Assembly (NCBI GenBank): GCA_964429575.1
Contig: CAYSCX010000006.1
Coordinates: forward strand, 1 to 64,000
Direction: 5' to 3'
Source of the DNA: CAYSCX01 sp964429575
GTDB lineage: Bacteria; Desulfobacterota; Binatia; Binatales; Binataceae
Length of the DNA stretch: 64,000 bases
In this document: piece by piece, positions 33,812-42,371 of the stretch
Layout of the letters: each line of letters opens with the position of its first letter
How positions within the stretch are numbered: position 1 is the stretch's first letter
The notes under the pieces: generated by a model
The model's input: the letters and a program-made list of their open reading frames with translations, nothing else
Databases searched by the model: none
What the model was told of the DNA's origin: nothing
Program-made: the position numbers and the translations under genes

Positions 33812-34129
33812 CTACCAGCGTCCGCCGCCGCCGCCGCGGTTTCCGCCACGATCGCGGTTTCCGCCGCCGCCGCCGCCCGATTCACGAGGCTTCGCCTCGT
33901 TCACCTTGATGTTCCTCCCCTTCAGGTCGGAACCATCGAACGACTGGATCGCGTTCGCGGCTTCTTTGGCGTCAGCCATTTCCACGAACCCGAATCCTTT
34001 CGATTGACCTGAGAACTTGTCGGTAATCACCGCCACGCTCTCGACCGTTCCCGCCTGCGAGAACAGCTCCTTGAGGTCTTCATTCGTAACCGAGTAGGCA
34101 AGATTGCCTACGTACAACTTCTTGGGCAT
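33812..34129 (-). CDS. Cold-shock-type RNA-binding protein with RRM and glycine-rich tail
   Basis: 105 residues. RNP2 (KLYVGNL, residues 4-10) and RNP1 (KGFGFVEM, about 44-51) define an RRM. The last 25 residues are Gly/Arg-rich (ESGGGGGGNRDRGGNRGGGGGRW), as in cyanobacterial and proteobacterial Rbp proteins. It has a CGGAGGG site. The upstream gap 34130-34526 is shared with the divergent aldo/keto reductase; a TTGACA at 34220 has no convincing partner, and I see no other element there. Confidence 0.9.
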   Translation of the reverse strand: MPKKLYVGNLAYSVTNEDLKELFSQAGTVESVAVITDKFSGQSKGFGFVEMADAKEAANAIQSFDGSDLKGRNIKVNEAKPRESGGGGGGNRDRGGNRGGGGGRW

Positions 34130-34526
34130 TTTGAGCCCTCCGATTTAATTTGCTGGGAAGCTCGCGAACAGAGATGCGGGAATAAATTCCGTTCTAAGTC
34201 GACGGGAAGCGTCCAAGCGGTTGACATACCATACGCTGATTGAACGGCCGTGCATAGAGGGGGGTGCTGTCGTCGTTTGACCCGGTTTTTGCGCGCAGCC
34301 GCTTGCACGCCCGGCCCCGCGAATCGCCTCGCCAACGCGCCGGTGCTCTCGGCCACGGCTTGGCGAGCGTCGTCGCGCGCTCGCCGCATCCGAGAAACTG
34401 CGCGTTCGAGCCGGGTGCGGCGCCGCATTTGCGCATCCGGCCCCAGTGGATGATCATGCGCCTTTGACCGGCGGCAACCGCGGCCGGATAGACCGTTTCA
34501 TCCGGCGCGAAGAAGCGAGGCAGGGC

Positions 34527-35468
34527 GTGGAATATCGCAATCTCGGAAACTCCGGACTCAAGGTCTCGGTGGTTGGACTCGGCTGCAATAACTTCGGGAT
34601 GAAGTGCGACCCGGAGCAGACGCGCGCGGTGGTGCATCGCGCGCTCGATGAAGGCATCAACTTCTTCGATACTGCGGACATCTACGGCAATCGCGGGCGG
34701 TCCGAGGAATTCCTGGGCAAGGCGCTCGGCGAGCGGCGGCGCGATGTGATCGTCGCGACCAAGTTCGGCCTGCCGATGGGCGATGGGGCGTACATGCGCG
34801 GCGGGTCACGCCGTTACATCATGGCTGCCGCCGAGGCGAGCCTGAGGCGTCTGGGAACAGACCATATCGATCTGTATCAGATCCATGTTCCCGATCCTGA
34901 AACGCCGCAAGAGGAAACGCTCGGCGCGCTGAACGACCTGGTGCGCGCGGGGAAGGTGCGCTACATCGGTCACAGCAACTACGCGGGCTGGCAGGTGGCC
35001 GACGTGCACTGGGTCGCACAGACGCACGGATTCGCCCCGTACATCTCCGCGCAAAATGAATACAATCTGCTCGACCGGCGGGTCGAGCGTGAGTTGGTTC
35101 CCGCGTGCCGGCAGTTCGGAGTCGGCATCCTGCCCTACTTCCCGCTCGCGAGCGGATTTCTGACCGGAAAATACCGGCGCGGCGCGGAGCCGGCGAAAGA
35201 CACCCGGCTTGGCGCGATGCAGCCGATGGCATCGCGGATTTTGACCGACGCGAACTTCGCGACGCTGGAGAAGCTCGAGGAGTTCGCCCGCGCACACGGA
35301 CATTCGCCGCTCGAGCTTGCAGTGGCGTGGCTTGCCGCACAGCCGCAGGTGTCGAGCGTAATCAGCGGGGCGACCAAGCCGGAGCAGGTTGGCGAGAACG
35401 TCAAGGCAGGCCAGTGGAAGATGACCGCGCAGGAGTCTCAAGAAGTGGGCAAGCTGACGCGCGGCTAA
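34527..35468 (+). CDS. Aldo/keto reductase
   Basis: 313 residues with the catalytic set Asp in FFDTADIYGNRGRSE (also giving the Tyr), Lys in VATKFGLP, and His in YQIHVPDP. The C-terminus carries SSVISGATKPEQV for NADPH. It resembles the YghZ/potassium-channel-beta group. I start at GTG 34527, with GAGGCAGGG ahead, since upstream sequence lacks family similarity. Confidence 0.88.
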   Translation: MEYRNLGNSGLKVSVVGLGCNNFGMKCDPEQTRAVVHRALDEGINFFDTADIYGNRGRSEEFLGKALGERRRDVIVATKFGLPMGDGAYMRGGSRRYIMAAAEASLRRLGTDHIDLYQIHVPDPETPQEETLGALNDLVRAGKVRYIGHSNYAGWQVADVHWVAQTHGFAPYISAQNEYNLLDRRVERELVPACRQFGVGILPYFPLASGFLTGKYRRGAEPAKDTRLGAMQPMASRILTDANFATLEKLEEFARAHGHSPLELAVAWLAAQPQVSSVISGATKPEQVGENVKAGQWKMTAQESQEVGKLTRG

Positions 35469-35499
35469 GCGCAGCGCGTGCGGCGGGACTCTTCTAATG

Positions 35500-35537
35500 C
35501 GCGAGCGCGCGGCCGAGTGACCGACCGCGCGCTCGCG
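35500..35537. terminator. Bidirectional GC-rich hairpin between convergent genes
   Basis: CGCGAGCGCGCGG and CCGCGCGCTCGCG make a perfect 13-bp stem around a 12-base loop. It sits centrally in the 92-base gap between the aldo/keto reductase and thiolase stops. No T-runs flank it. Confidence 0.65.
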
Positions 35538-35560
35538 ATGCAATCTATGTGTGTCGCGCG

Positions 35561-36745
35561 TTAGCCGACGGAGCGGCCGACCACCGACACGAAGCTCACG
35601 CAGCGGCCGGGCGCGCCGCCCAGGTTGTGCGTGAGTCCAAGCTTCGGATCCTTGATCTGGCGCGGGCCAGCTTCGCCGCGAAGCTGCAGCCACATCTCGT
35701 ACATCATACGAAGTCCCGATGCGCCGATGGGATGGCCGAATGACTTGAGGCCGCCGTCCGGATTTACCGGCAATTTGCCGTCGAGATCGAAGAAGCCCTC
35801 GAGCACGTCCTGCCACGCGGTGCCGCGTGCGCTGAAGCCGAGATCCTCGTAGAGCACCAACTCGGTCGGCGTGAAGCAGTCGTGCACTTCGGCGAGGCTG
35901 ATTTGTTCGCGCGGGTTGGTGATGCCGGCCTGCGCGTAGGCGTCCTTGGCGGTCGCGACGACCTCGGGGAAGGTCGTGAAGTCATAGTCCTGGCGAAGCG
36001 GTCCTTCGCCCGGGCCCGCGACGAATGACAGCGCCTTCACGAAAATTGGATTCTTGCAGTACTTGTGCGCATCCTCGGCACGCACGACGATCGCCGCGGC
36101 GGAGCCGTCGGAGACACCCGAGCAATCCATGATGCCGAGCGGGTCGGCAATCTTGGGGGAATTCTTGATCGCTTCGAGCGGCACTTCCTTCTGGAACTGC
36201 GCCTTGGGATTGCGCGCGCCGTTTTTGTGATTTTTCCACGCGATGTGCGAGAGAACGTCTTTGCCTTTCTCCGCGTCGAGTCCGTACTTCTTGAAGTACG
36301 CGGGCGCGAGCAGCGAGAACGACGCCGGTGCGGTGATGTTTCCGAGCGTGCCGTCATTGGGTGCGCTGTTGCCGACCAGACCTGAGTAGCCCGAGTCCTT
36401 TAGCTTCTCGACGCCGATCGCCATCGCGATGTCGTAGGCGCCCGAGGCGACGGCGTAGCAGGCCTGGCGAAGCGCCTCGGAGCCGGTCGCGCACATGTTC
36501 TCGACGCGCGTGACGGGCTTGTAGTCGATCTTGAGCGGAGCCGACAGCGTAAGCCCCGACACGCCCGAGCCCATCGTGCCGAGCCAGTACGCCTCGATGT
36601 CCTTTTGATCGACGCCCGCCGACTCATAGCAGTCGTAGGCCGCATCGATCAGAAGGTCGTCAGCGCCCTTGTCCCAATGTTCGCCAAACCGCGTGCAGCC
36701 CATTCCGATGATCGCGACGCGGTCTTTGATGCCTCTGCTTGCCAT
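35561..36745 (-). CDS. Thiolase (acetyl-CoA acetyltransferase family)
   Basis: 394 residues. The nucleophile Cys85 is in VENMCATGSEAL. The catalytic His lies in FGHPIGASGLRM, and the C-terminal Cys motif is HNLGGAPGRCVSFV. The gene is 18 bases downstream of an HMG-CoA-synthase-like/DUF35 fusion gene on the same strand. This pairing parallels archaeal thiolase-HMGCS-DUF35 complexes that couple condensation steps. Confidence 0.88.
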   Translation of the reverse strand: MASRGIKDRVAIIGMGCTRFGEHWDKGADDLLIDAAYDCYESAGVDQKDIEAYWLGTMGSGVSGLTLSAPLKIDYKPVTRVENMCATGSEALRQACYAVASGAYDIAMAIGVEKLKDSGYSGLVGNSAPNDGTLGNITAPASFSLLAPAYFKKYGLDAEKGKDVLSHIAWKNHKNGARNPKAQFQKEVPLEAIKNSPKIADPLGIMDCSGVSDGSAAAIVVRAEDAHKYCKNPIFVKALSFVAGPGEGPLRQDYDFTTFPEVVATAKDAYAQAGITNPREQISLAEVHDCFTPTELVLYEDLGFSARGTAWQDVLEGFFDLDGKLPVNPDGGLKSFGHPIGASGLRMMYEMWLQLRGEAGPRQIKDPKLGLTHNLGGAPGRCVSFVSVVGRSVG

Positions 36746-36763
36746 GTCGGTTCCTCCGGTTGG

Positions 36764-38173
36764 TCAGCGCTTCGGGCGCGCCTTCCAGAAATAGTTATGT
36801 ACACCATCCGCGGTAAATAGGCGACGGAAGGTCATTTCGACCTCCTGGCCGATCGCGACGTTTTCGGGCTGGCAGTCCGTCATTTCGCACAGGAAGCGGC
36901 CGCCGCCGTCGAAGTCCAGGACCACATTGACGGTAGGCGGATTGAGCGAATAGGCGAGGCGGTCGATTGCGAACGTCGCGATGCGCGCGCGGCGGTCTGC
37001 AAACGGATACGGCTCCATCTGGTCGCGCTTCTTGCAAATGACGCAGACGCGCTGCGGCGGGAGCTGAGGGGTTCCGCACGCCGTGCAGCGGGTGCCCACG
37101 AAGCCGTACTTCCAGCGCCCCGCGCGAAGCATCGGCGGTCCGGCGGGGCGATCGGGGTCGGGGCGGCGCGGAGGTTCGGTCGGCAGGATTTCGCGCCACT
37201 TTAGATAGTTGGCGTAGGTGACGTCGCCCTTGGATTCGATCAGACGTCCCACCGAGCGCTCGGGCTTGAAGTTCGCGGCAGCGGGTGTGACGCGCAGCAG
37301 TGCCGCGTCGGCGCCGTCGGCCGCGCTTGCGACCAGGATTCGATCGCCGGGTTTCGATGACGGCAGCACGCTCGCGATCAACATTCCGACGTGCGCGGCG
37401 CCGCTGTGTCCGACGGTCAGCGCAAGCGGATCGGCAATCTTGGCCGGGTCGAGCTTGAGCGCGCGCGCGGTTTCATCGACGGCGCGCGGATTGGGCGCGT
37501 CGAGAATCACCTTGGCGAGATCATTGGGCGCGACCTTCGCCTTGGTCAGCAAGTCCTTGACGACGTTGCCGAGCAGCGGTCCGAAAGTCTGCGTGAGTCC
37601 GAAGCGTTCCTCCCACGAATGTGCAAAGCGCTCGTCGGGGGCGCGCCAAGTGTCGAGGAACTCGCGGGTCAAGGACGAGGTCGCCTCGATTTCTGCGATC
37701 ACATTTTCGGAACCGAGCACGAATGCGGCAGCGCCGTCGCCGTAACTCTGCTCGGCTTTGCCCTCGGGCGCGCCGAGGCGGCAGTCGGCCATCGTCGCAG
37801 CGGCAAACTTCGCGCCGCCCGAGACCGCGTCGGCGGCTTGGAACAGAGCCGAGAAGCCTGCGCGCACCGAGCCGGTCAGATCGGCGGCGCGAATCTCCGC
37901 CGGAAGACGGGTCGCCGCGCCGATCAACGCGGCGTTGAGTTTCTCGGCATAGGGCGGCGTGGTAGTGGCGAAGACCAGGGCGCCGATGTCCGCTGACGGA
38001 GCGGAGCGAAGCGCGTCGCGCAATGCCTCGGCGCCCATCGATGCACTGTCCTCATCGAAGCTCGCGACCGCGCGCTCGCCTTTGCCGGCGGCGACGCCGA
38101 GGACCGCGGAGATGGCGGCGCGCTTGAGGCGCCGATACGGGACATATGATCCGTAGGAGACGATACCAACCAT
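36764..38173 (-). CDS. HMG-CoA-synthase-like protein fused to DUF35, catalytic Cys replaced
   Basis: 469 residues. Residues 1 to about 330 have the condensing-enzyme fold (VGIVSYGSYVPYRRL, LVFATTTPPYAEK, YGDGAAAFVLG, VGHSGAAHVGM). The position of the nucleophile reads ADLTGSVRAGFSAL, without Cys. After a proline-rich linker, about 345-469 form DUF35 with a zinc ribbon (CTACG, CVICK) and an OB-fold. The fold is likely kept as a scaffold or for CoA binding rather than catalysis. It shares an operon with the active thiolase. Confidence 0.85.
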   Translation of the reverse strand: MVGIVSYGSYVPYRRLKRAAISAVLGVAAGKGERAVASFDEDSASMGAEALRDALRSAPSADIGALVFATTTPPYAEKLNAALIGAATRLPAEIRAADLTGSVRAGFSALFQAADAVSGGAKFAAATMADCRLGAPEGKAEQSYGDGAAAFVLGSENVIAEIEATSSLTREFLDTWRAPDERFAHSWEERFGLTQTFGPLLGNVVKDLLTKAKVAPNDLAKVILDAPNPRAVDETARALKLDPAKIADPLALTVGHSGAAHVGMLIASVLPSSKPGDRILVASAADGADAALLRVTPAAANFKPERSVGRLIESKGDVTYANYLKWREILPTEPPRRPDPDRPAGPPMLRAGRWKYGFVGTRCTACGTPQLPPQRVCVICKKRDQMEPYPFADRRARIATFAIDRLAYSLNPPTVNVVLDFDGGGRFLCEMTDCQPENVAIGQEVEMTFRRLFTADGVHNYFWKARPKR

Positions 38174-38497
38174 AGGCGGGATTAAAGGCCGCGTGCGTAT
38201 CTCGCGTCAAACGGCGGGCGCGGCGCTCAGCCGAGCGCTCAAAATAAAATCTCGCGCGAATCGAGGCCCAGCAGCACGTGACACTGATGAATCGCAACCG
38301 CGGCGACGCAAAAGTTGAATCGCCGAAAGCCGAGCTCGAACGTGATCATCGCGCCTCGCACAGTGATTGAAGTCGTAGTACCAAGCGCCGACGAGTTCCA
38401 ACCAGTCAGAGCACAATCAAGCGGGAAAACCGGCGGTTGTGCTAAATTGACCCGCGGAATTGGCGGCGCCGGACTGCCGTCGATCGGAGATCGGAGT

Positions 38498-39700
38498 ATG
38501 GCGGTCGATTTGTCGCGCATTCGAACCATCGTAATCGCGATGATGGAGAATCGGTCGTTTGATCATTTGCTGGGCTATCTGTCGCTGCCCGAGAACGAGC
38601 ATCCCAAATTTGACCGCATCGAGGGTGCCCGGCAGGCAGCGGACTACTACGCGCACGATCCGCATCCGATCCGCCCCATCACGAGTTCGAGCATCACGCC
38701 TGATCCGCCGCATGAACGCGACGACATTGATCTGCAGATAAACGCCCTCGGCGGACCGATGAAGGGATTCGTCAACAGTTACCGGCGCAAGTGTCCGAAC
38801 GCTCAGGTCGAGCGCGTGATGGAGTACTGCACGCGGGACCGGCTTATCACGACTGATTTTCTCGCGCACCACTTCGCGATCTGCGACGAATGGTTCGCGT
38901 GCATTCCCGCCAGCACTCTTCCAAACCGCTTGATGGCAATGAGTGGATATGCGCTGGTCGATCGGACGCCCGCGAATTACTTCGATATCCTGGTAAACCT
39001 CTTCTACAATCAGGCGGACGATCTTCTCTACGACTGGCTGGAAAGCCGGGGCGTAGCGTGGCGCGTTTACTACTCCGGCTCGTTCTTCTTCATGCAGATG
39101 CCCCGGATCCACCTGAAGTACCAAGCGGACCTGCAGGTGAAGGAGCGGTTCCGTTCGATCGACAGTCTGATTGATGACTTCAAGCGGGGCGACGTGCCGC
39201 CAGTGGTCTTTGTAGAGCCTCGCTATCAAGATGATCCGCGACGCGGCAGCGCGCAGGCGACCGACGACCACCCTCCCGCGTCGCTCTGGGGCGGTCAGCG
39301 ATTCTTGAAGATAGTGTACGAGGCGGTCACCGCGAACGATGACATCTGGAGCGGACTCGCGCTCGCGATTGCGTACGACGAGCACGGCAGCTTCTTCGAT
39401 CACGTCCGGCCGCCCAAAATCGCGACGGTACCCCCGCCGGAAGCGAGATACAGCAAGGGCTTCGATACGCTCGGGGTGCGAGTTCCGGGGATCGTGGTGT
39501 CCCCATTCGTCGAACCGGCCAGCGTGTTCGAGGGATTACTCGACCACACCTCCATATTGAAATTCTTCGGCGAAAAATTTGGTGGAGGCCGATATTCTCC
39601 CTTCGTCGATCCCCGGCAGGTCAAGAGCCTGTCAGAGGTATTCAGCCAAGCGCGGCTGGCTCCCGGCGCTCCGATTTCGCCGCCGCCCCGGATGACCTAA
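38498..39700 (+). CDS. Phosphoesterase of the phospholipase C/AcpA family
   Basis: 400 residues. The N-terminus has the metal/nucleophile motif MMENRSFDHLLGYL. The C-terminal half holds YDEHGSFFDHV, supplying Asp, His and Glu ligands. Characterised members are secreted, yet no signal peptide is visible here: ATG 38498 follows TCGGAG and the mature motif begins at residue 14. The upstream gap 38174-38497 is a divergent promoter region with an AT-rich patch and no recognised operator. Confidence 0.85.
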   Translation: MAVDLSRIRTIVIAMMENRSFDHLLGYLSLPENEHPKFDRIEGARQAADYYAHDPHPIRPITSSSITPDPPHERDDIDLQINALGGPMKGFVNSYRRKCPNAQVERVMEYCTRDRLITTDFLAHHFAICDEWFACIPASTLPNRLMAMSGYALVDRTPANYFDILVNLFYNQADDLLYDWLESRGVAWRVYYSGSFFFMQMPRIHLKYQADLQVKERFRSIDSLIDDFKRGDVPPVVFVEPRYQDDPRRGSAQATDDHPPASLWGGQRFLKIVYEAVTANDDIWSGLALAIAYDEHGSFFDHVRPPKIATVPPPEARYSKGFDTLGVRVPGIVVSPFVEPASVFEGLLDHTSILKFFGEKFGGGRYSPFVDPRQVKSLSEVFSQARLAPGAPISPPPRMT

Positions 39701-40215
39701 CTCGCGACTGCGCCGCGGCCGCGGCGGTGCGCCGATACGAAGGTTCCGAGGGCGCGGTCCCAAGTGTGATCGGCGACCATGAAGTTCACCTCGACGTCGT
39801 GATGCACCAGGTGATTGGCACGCGTGCGATGAAACCATCGAAACCGCTCGAGCCACGAACCCGCGATGTGAAACTGCTCGTGCAGGTGCGCGAACGCGGC
39901 CATCAGCGCGCCGGTCCCGGCCAGGCAGACGGCAAACAGCCATAGCGGCAGCATGAAGAACTGCAACGCCTGCTGCACGACCAGCGCCGGCGCGAGCGCG
40001 ACCACGCTGTTATTGCGCCCGACGCCGGCGAGAAACCTGGTCGAGAGGCTGTGCGCCGAATCGCGGTAGAGCGCGTGATGGCCGCCGACGTGGAAGCCGT
40101 GGAGGATGCTTCGCGGGCGATGCGAGTACCAGTGGCCGAGCCAAATCGCGAAGGTCGTCGTGTAGTAATTCGCGATAAGAGCCAGCGCGACGATCAGAAT
40201 CGTTGAGGGGCGCAT
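39697..40215 (-). CDS. Fatty acid hydroxylase/sterol desaturase-like membrane protein
   Basis: 172 residues with three or more membrane helices (ILIVALALIANYYTTTFAIWLGHW and FFMLPLWLFAVCLAGTGALMAAF). The His clusters of membrane di-iron hydroxylases are present: HGFHVGGHH, HLHEQFH and HLVHHD. Start ATG 40215 lies five bases after the stop of the similar gene upstream. It overlaps the 3' end of the phosphoesterase by four bases on the opposite strand. Confidence 0.75.
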   Translation of the reverse strand: MRPSTILIVALALIANYYTTTFAIWLGHWYSHRPRSILHGFHVGGHHALYRDSAHSLSTRFLAGVGRNNSVVALAPALVVQQALQFFMLPLWLFAVCLAGTGALMAAFAHLHEQFHIAGSWLERFRWFHRTRANHLVHHDVEVNFMVADHTWDRALGTFVSAHRRGRGAVAS

Positions 40216-40220
40216 GGCGG

Positions 40221-40718
40221 CTACGCTCTCGCGCCGACGTCGCGATAGGTGCCCATCAGGCGGTCCCACACGAACGAGAGCACGCCGTAGTTGGCGGAGG
40301 TGTCGCGGTGGTGGAGCAAGTGCAGCTTGCGCTTGCGCTGGAACCACGCGAAGCGCGCCAGCCGGGTCTTGCTCAGATGAAACTGCTCGTGGACGTAGAG
40401 ATGCGCCCAGTACGACGAGAGGATCGCCACGACGTGCGTGATGAAGATCCCGAGCGGCAGGGCGAGGAATGCGAACACCTCGAGCACCGCGACCGGGACG
40501 AAGTAGTAATGCGTGACGCTTTTTTCTTCGTCGTTGTACTTCTCCGCGATCAGGTTCTCGCCCGAGTAGATTCCGTGATGCGAGTAAACGTGGGTCTGGT
40601 AGAGCTTGCCGGCGCCCGGCCAGTGGCCGAACACGCGGTGGAGCGTCGCCTGCAGAAACGAGGCGAGATAGTGACTCGCCACTATGGTCATCGAGTAGCA
40701 GATCAGTAACGTCGTCAT
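40221..40718 (-). CDS. Fatty acid hydroxylase/sterol desaturase-like membrane protein
   Basis: 165 residues with helices TTLLICYSMTIVASHYLASFL and VAVLEVFAFLALPLGIFITHVV, and His clusters HVYSHHG, HLYVHEQFH and LHLLHHRD. The layout equals that of the following gene, so the two are a tandem duplication and perhaps a heterodimer. A GGGAGGTGACC site precedes ATG 40718. Confidence 0.77.
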   Translation of the reverse strand: MTTLLICYSMTIVASHYLASFLQATLHRVFGHWPGAGKLYQTHVYSHHGIYSGENLIAEKYNDEEKSVTHYYFVPVAVLEVFAFLALPLGIFITHVVAILSSYWAHLYVHEQFHLSKTRLARFAWFQRKRKLHLLHHRDTSANYGVLSFVWDRLMGTYRDVGARA

Positions 40719-41388
40719 GGTCACCTCCCGGGCCGCGCCGGAATCTTGCGCGTCATGCGCCGACCGGCGCGGCCTCGATGTGGCCACGCTACGGTCGATG
40801 CGGCGGCGGGAGGAGACGGCGGAGGGCGTCAGACGCCGAATGACGCACTATGCCGGTGGTTGTCGCGCGCGCCCTCTGCCGCTCGCGGGCTTCGCTTGCG
40901 AGCGGCCCTTCGACAGGCGCAGGGCAGGCTCTCTCCCAGGTCAGGGGGAGGCGAATCGGAGTGAGGCGCGAGCGCGATCCGGACGAGGCGACCCATCTGC
41001 TGGCAGATTTCGGGCGAAATGCGGGATCAAAAGGCCTGGAATGAGTGGAATCGGGCCGATTCGCCAAAAGATACAGTTAATTCAGGTAGTTAGTGCGAAG
41101 TCGAGGTGCTGTGACGGCTCAGTCACTACTACAGGTTGTGGTGGTAGTGGCTGCGACCCTACTGTCGGTAGCTTTGTTCCGTCAAATTTGAGTGTGCGCG
41201 TTTTTCGGATCGTCGAGCGGCGCGACGGGCCGCTGGGCGCGATTGTCGCGCCGATCGCTCACGAGCGTAAGGCTGAATTAGTTCATCCCTGAACTAATCG
41301 AGCCGAGCATCAGTGGTCGCACGAGAACGTGGCAGTCGCCCAGCTACCTCCGATCGCTGGGGTCGAGGCGGGAATCGTAGGAAGGGAC
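40719..41388. other. 670-base stretch without a credible gene
   Basis: No open frame here shows family similarity or coding-like make-up. It includes small repeat-like pieces (CCCTTCGACAGGCGCAGGGC near 40909) and a 12-bp hairpin at 41121-41152. Base composition drops in GC between 41040 and 41200 relative to the neighbours. Confidence 0.5.
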
Positions 41389-41682
41389 TCACACGCCATA
41401 GATGATGGTTTCGGCAAGAGAGCGCATCTTCGAGCGGTCGCGAGGATTGGAATCGACGTGACGTTGCGCCTGTGAGCGCGCGTCTCGCAGAACGCGCTCA
41501 CACTCGTTGCGAGACGAGAAATCGCCAGCGAGGCGGTACTCGGCGCCGGGCGCAAACGGCTTCGGAATTTTCGTGCGGCCGTTGGGTTGCGCGAGCGGGA
41601 CCGGGAGGACGAGGTACCAACCGAGCAGAGCCGCGGCGAGACAAGAAAAAGAGAACCGGCACGCGCTTGAATGAAGCCGCAC
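41389..41682 (-). CDS. Small exported hypothetical protein
   Basis: 97 residues from GTG. The N-terminus MRLHSSACRFSFSCLAAALL continues GWYLVLPVPLAQP, a likely signal peptide or anchor. It is followed by FAPGAEYRLAGDFSSRNECERVLRDA with one Cys. The pattern of an N-terminal hydrophobic segment plus a short F-S-C domain is seen in small periplasmic proteins of unknown role. No ribosome-binding site is evident. Confidence 0.45.
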   Translation of the reverse strand: MRLHSSACRFSFSCLAAALLGWYLVLPVPLAQPNGRTKIPKPFAPGAEYRLAGDFSSRNECERVLRDARSQAQRHVDSNPRDRSKMRSLAETIIYGV

Positions 41683-41739
41683 AGATTGCGGAGCGTAGTG
41701 AGCGCGTCGCGAATGGTCAATCAGGCGTCGAGGCTGCGA

Positions 41740-42177
41740 TCAATCGGGACGTCCGGTGAAGAACGGGCCGGTACCGCGACCTTCGCAGTAGTCGCGCAGC
41801 TTAACCATCAATGCGCCCCAGGTGGTGTTGCTGGTAGGGAAATGGCCGTCGGTTGATCGCCAGTGTCCATGTACGAAACTCACGCGCGTGCGGTTTGAAT
41901 CGAGCGGTTCGAGGTCGAACGAGAGCCGTGTGCCGGTCCACTGTTCGATTTCGCCGAGGCAGGTCCATGCGACGCGCTTGGGCTTGGTGAGTTCGTCGAT
42001 TCGCATCCTGAATACGATGGAGCGCCGGTTGAATCTGAAGACCGCGATGCTTCCGACCTTTGGCTCGACTTCGCAGTCGGCGGTCCACCAGCTGATCATT
42101 CCTTCATGCGTGGTGATCGCGTCGAAGATGCGTTCGGCCGACGCGGCGATTGTGATCTCGTGAAGGTTTTCGGCCAT
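41740..42177 (-). CDS. SRPBCC/AHSA1-family (START-like) protein
   Basis: 145 residues: MAENLHEITIAASAERIFDAITTHEGMISWW starts the helix-grip fold; WTCLGEIEQWTGTRLSFDLEPLDSNRTRVSFVHGHW supplies the strands. Members bind hydrophobic ligands or act as stress-related cyclase-like proteins. It is divergent from the LLM gene at 42372. Confidence 0.87.
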   Translation of the reverse strand: MAENLHEITIAASAERIFDAITTHEGMISWWTADCEVEPKVGSIAVFRFNRRSIVFRMRIDELTKPKRVAWTCLGEIEQWTGTRLSFDLEPLDSNRTRVSFVHGHWRSTDGHFPTSNTTWGALMVKLRDYCEGRGTGPFFTGRPD

Positions 42178-42371
42178 CGTCGTGCGACCTCGCGGCGGCT
42201 ATCCACGCGTCGGCGAGTGGCCGAGAGTACATCGCCGGCGCGGCAGCGAGAAGCCAAATTCCGTGTAACTGGGCAGGCTTGTCGGGGGCGGAAGAAAGTC
42301 GTAAGAAGAGTCCCTGAACGAGCGTTCAAGGGCGTGTCGCCCTGCGCGGATCCCATAGCCGGAGGCAAAGC

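Noticed and set aside
34220..34245. Promoter with TTGACA at 34220
   Set aside because: No acceptable -10 box at proper spacing before the aldo/keto reductase start.
38417..39403. 328-residue minus-strand open frame
   Set aside because: Antisense of the phosphoesterase; no motif or ribosome-binding site.
40717..41292. 191-residue open frame in the gene-free stretch
   Set aside because: No ribosome-binding site, basic low-complexity translation, no similarity to a family.
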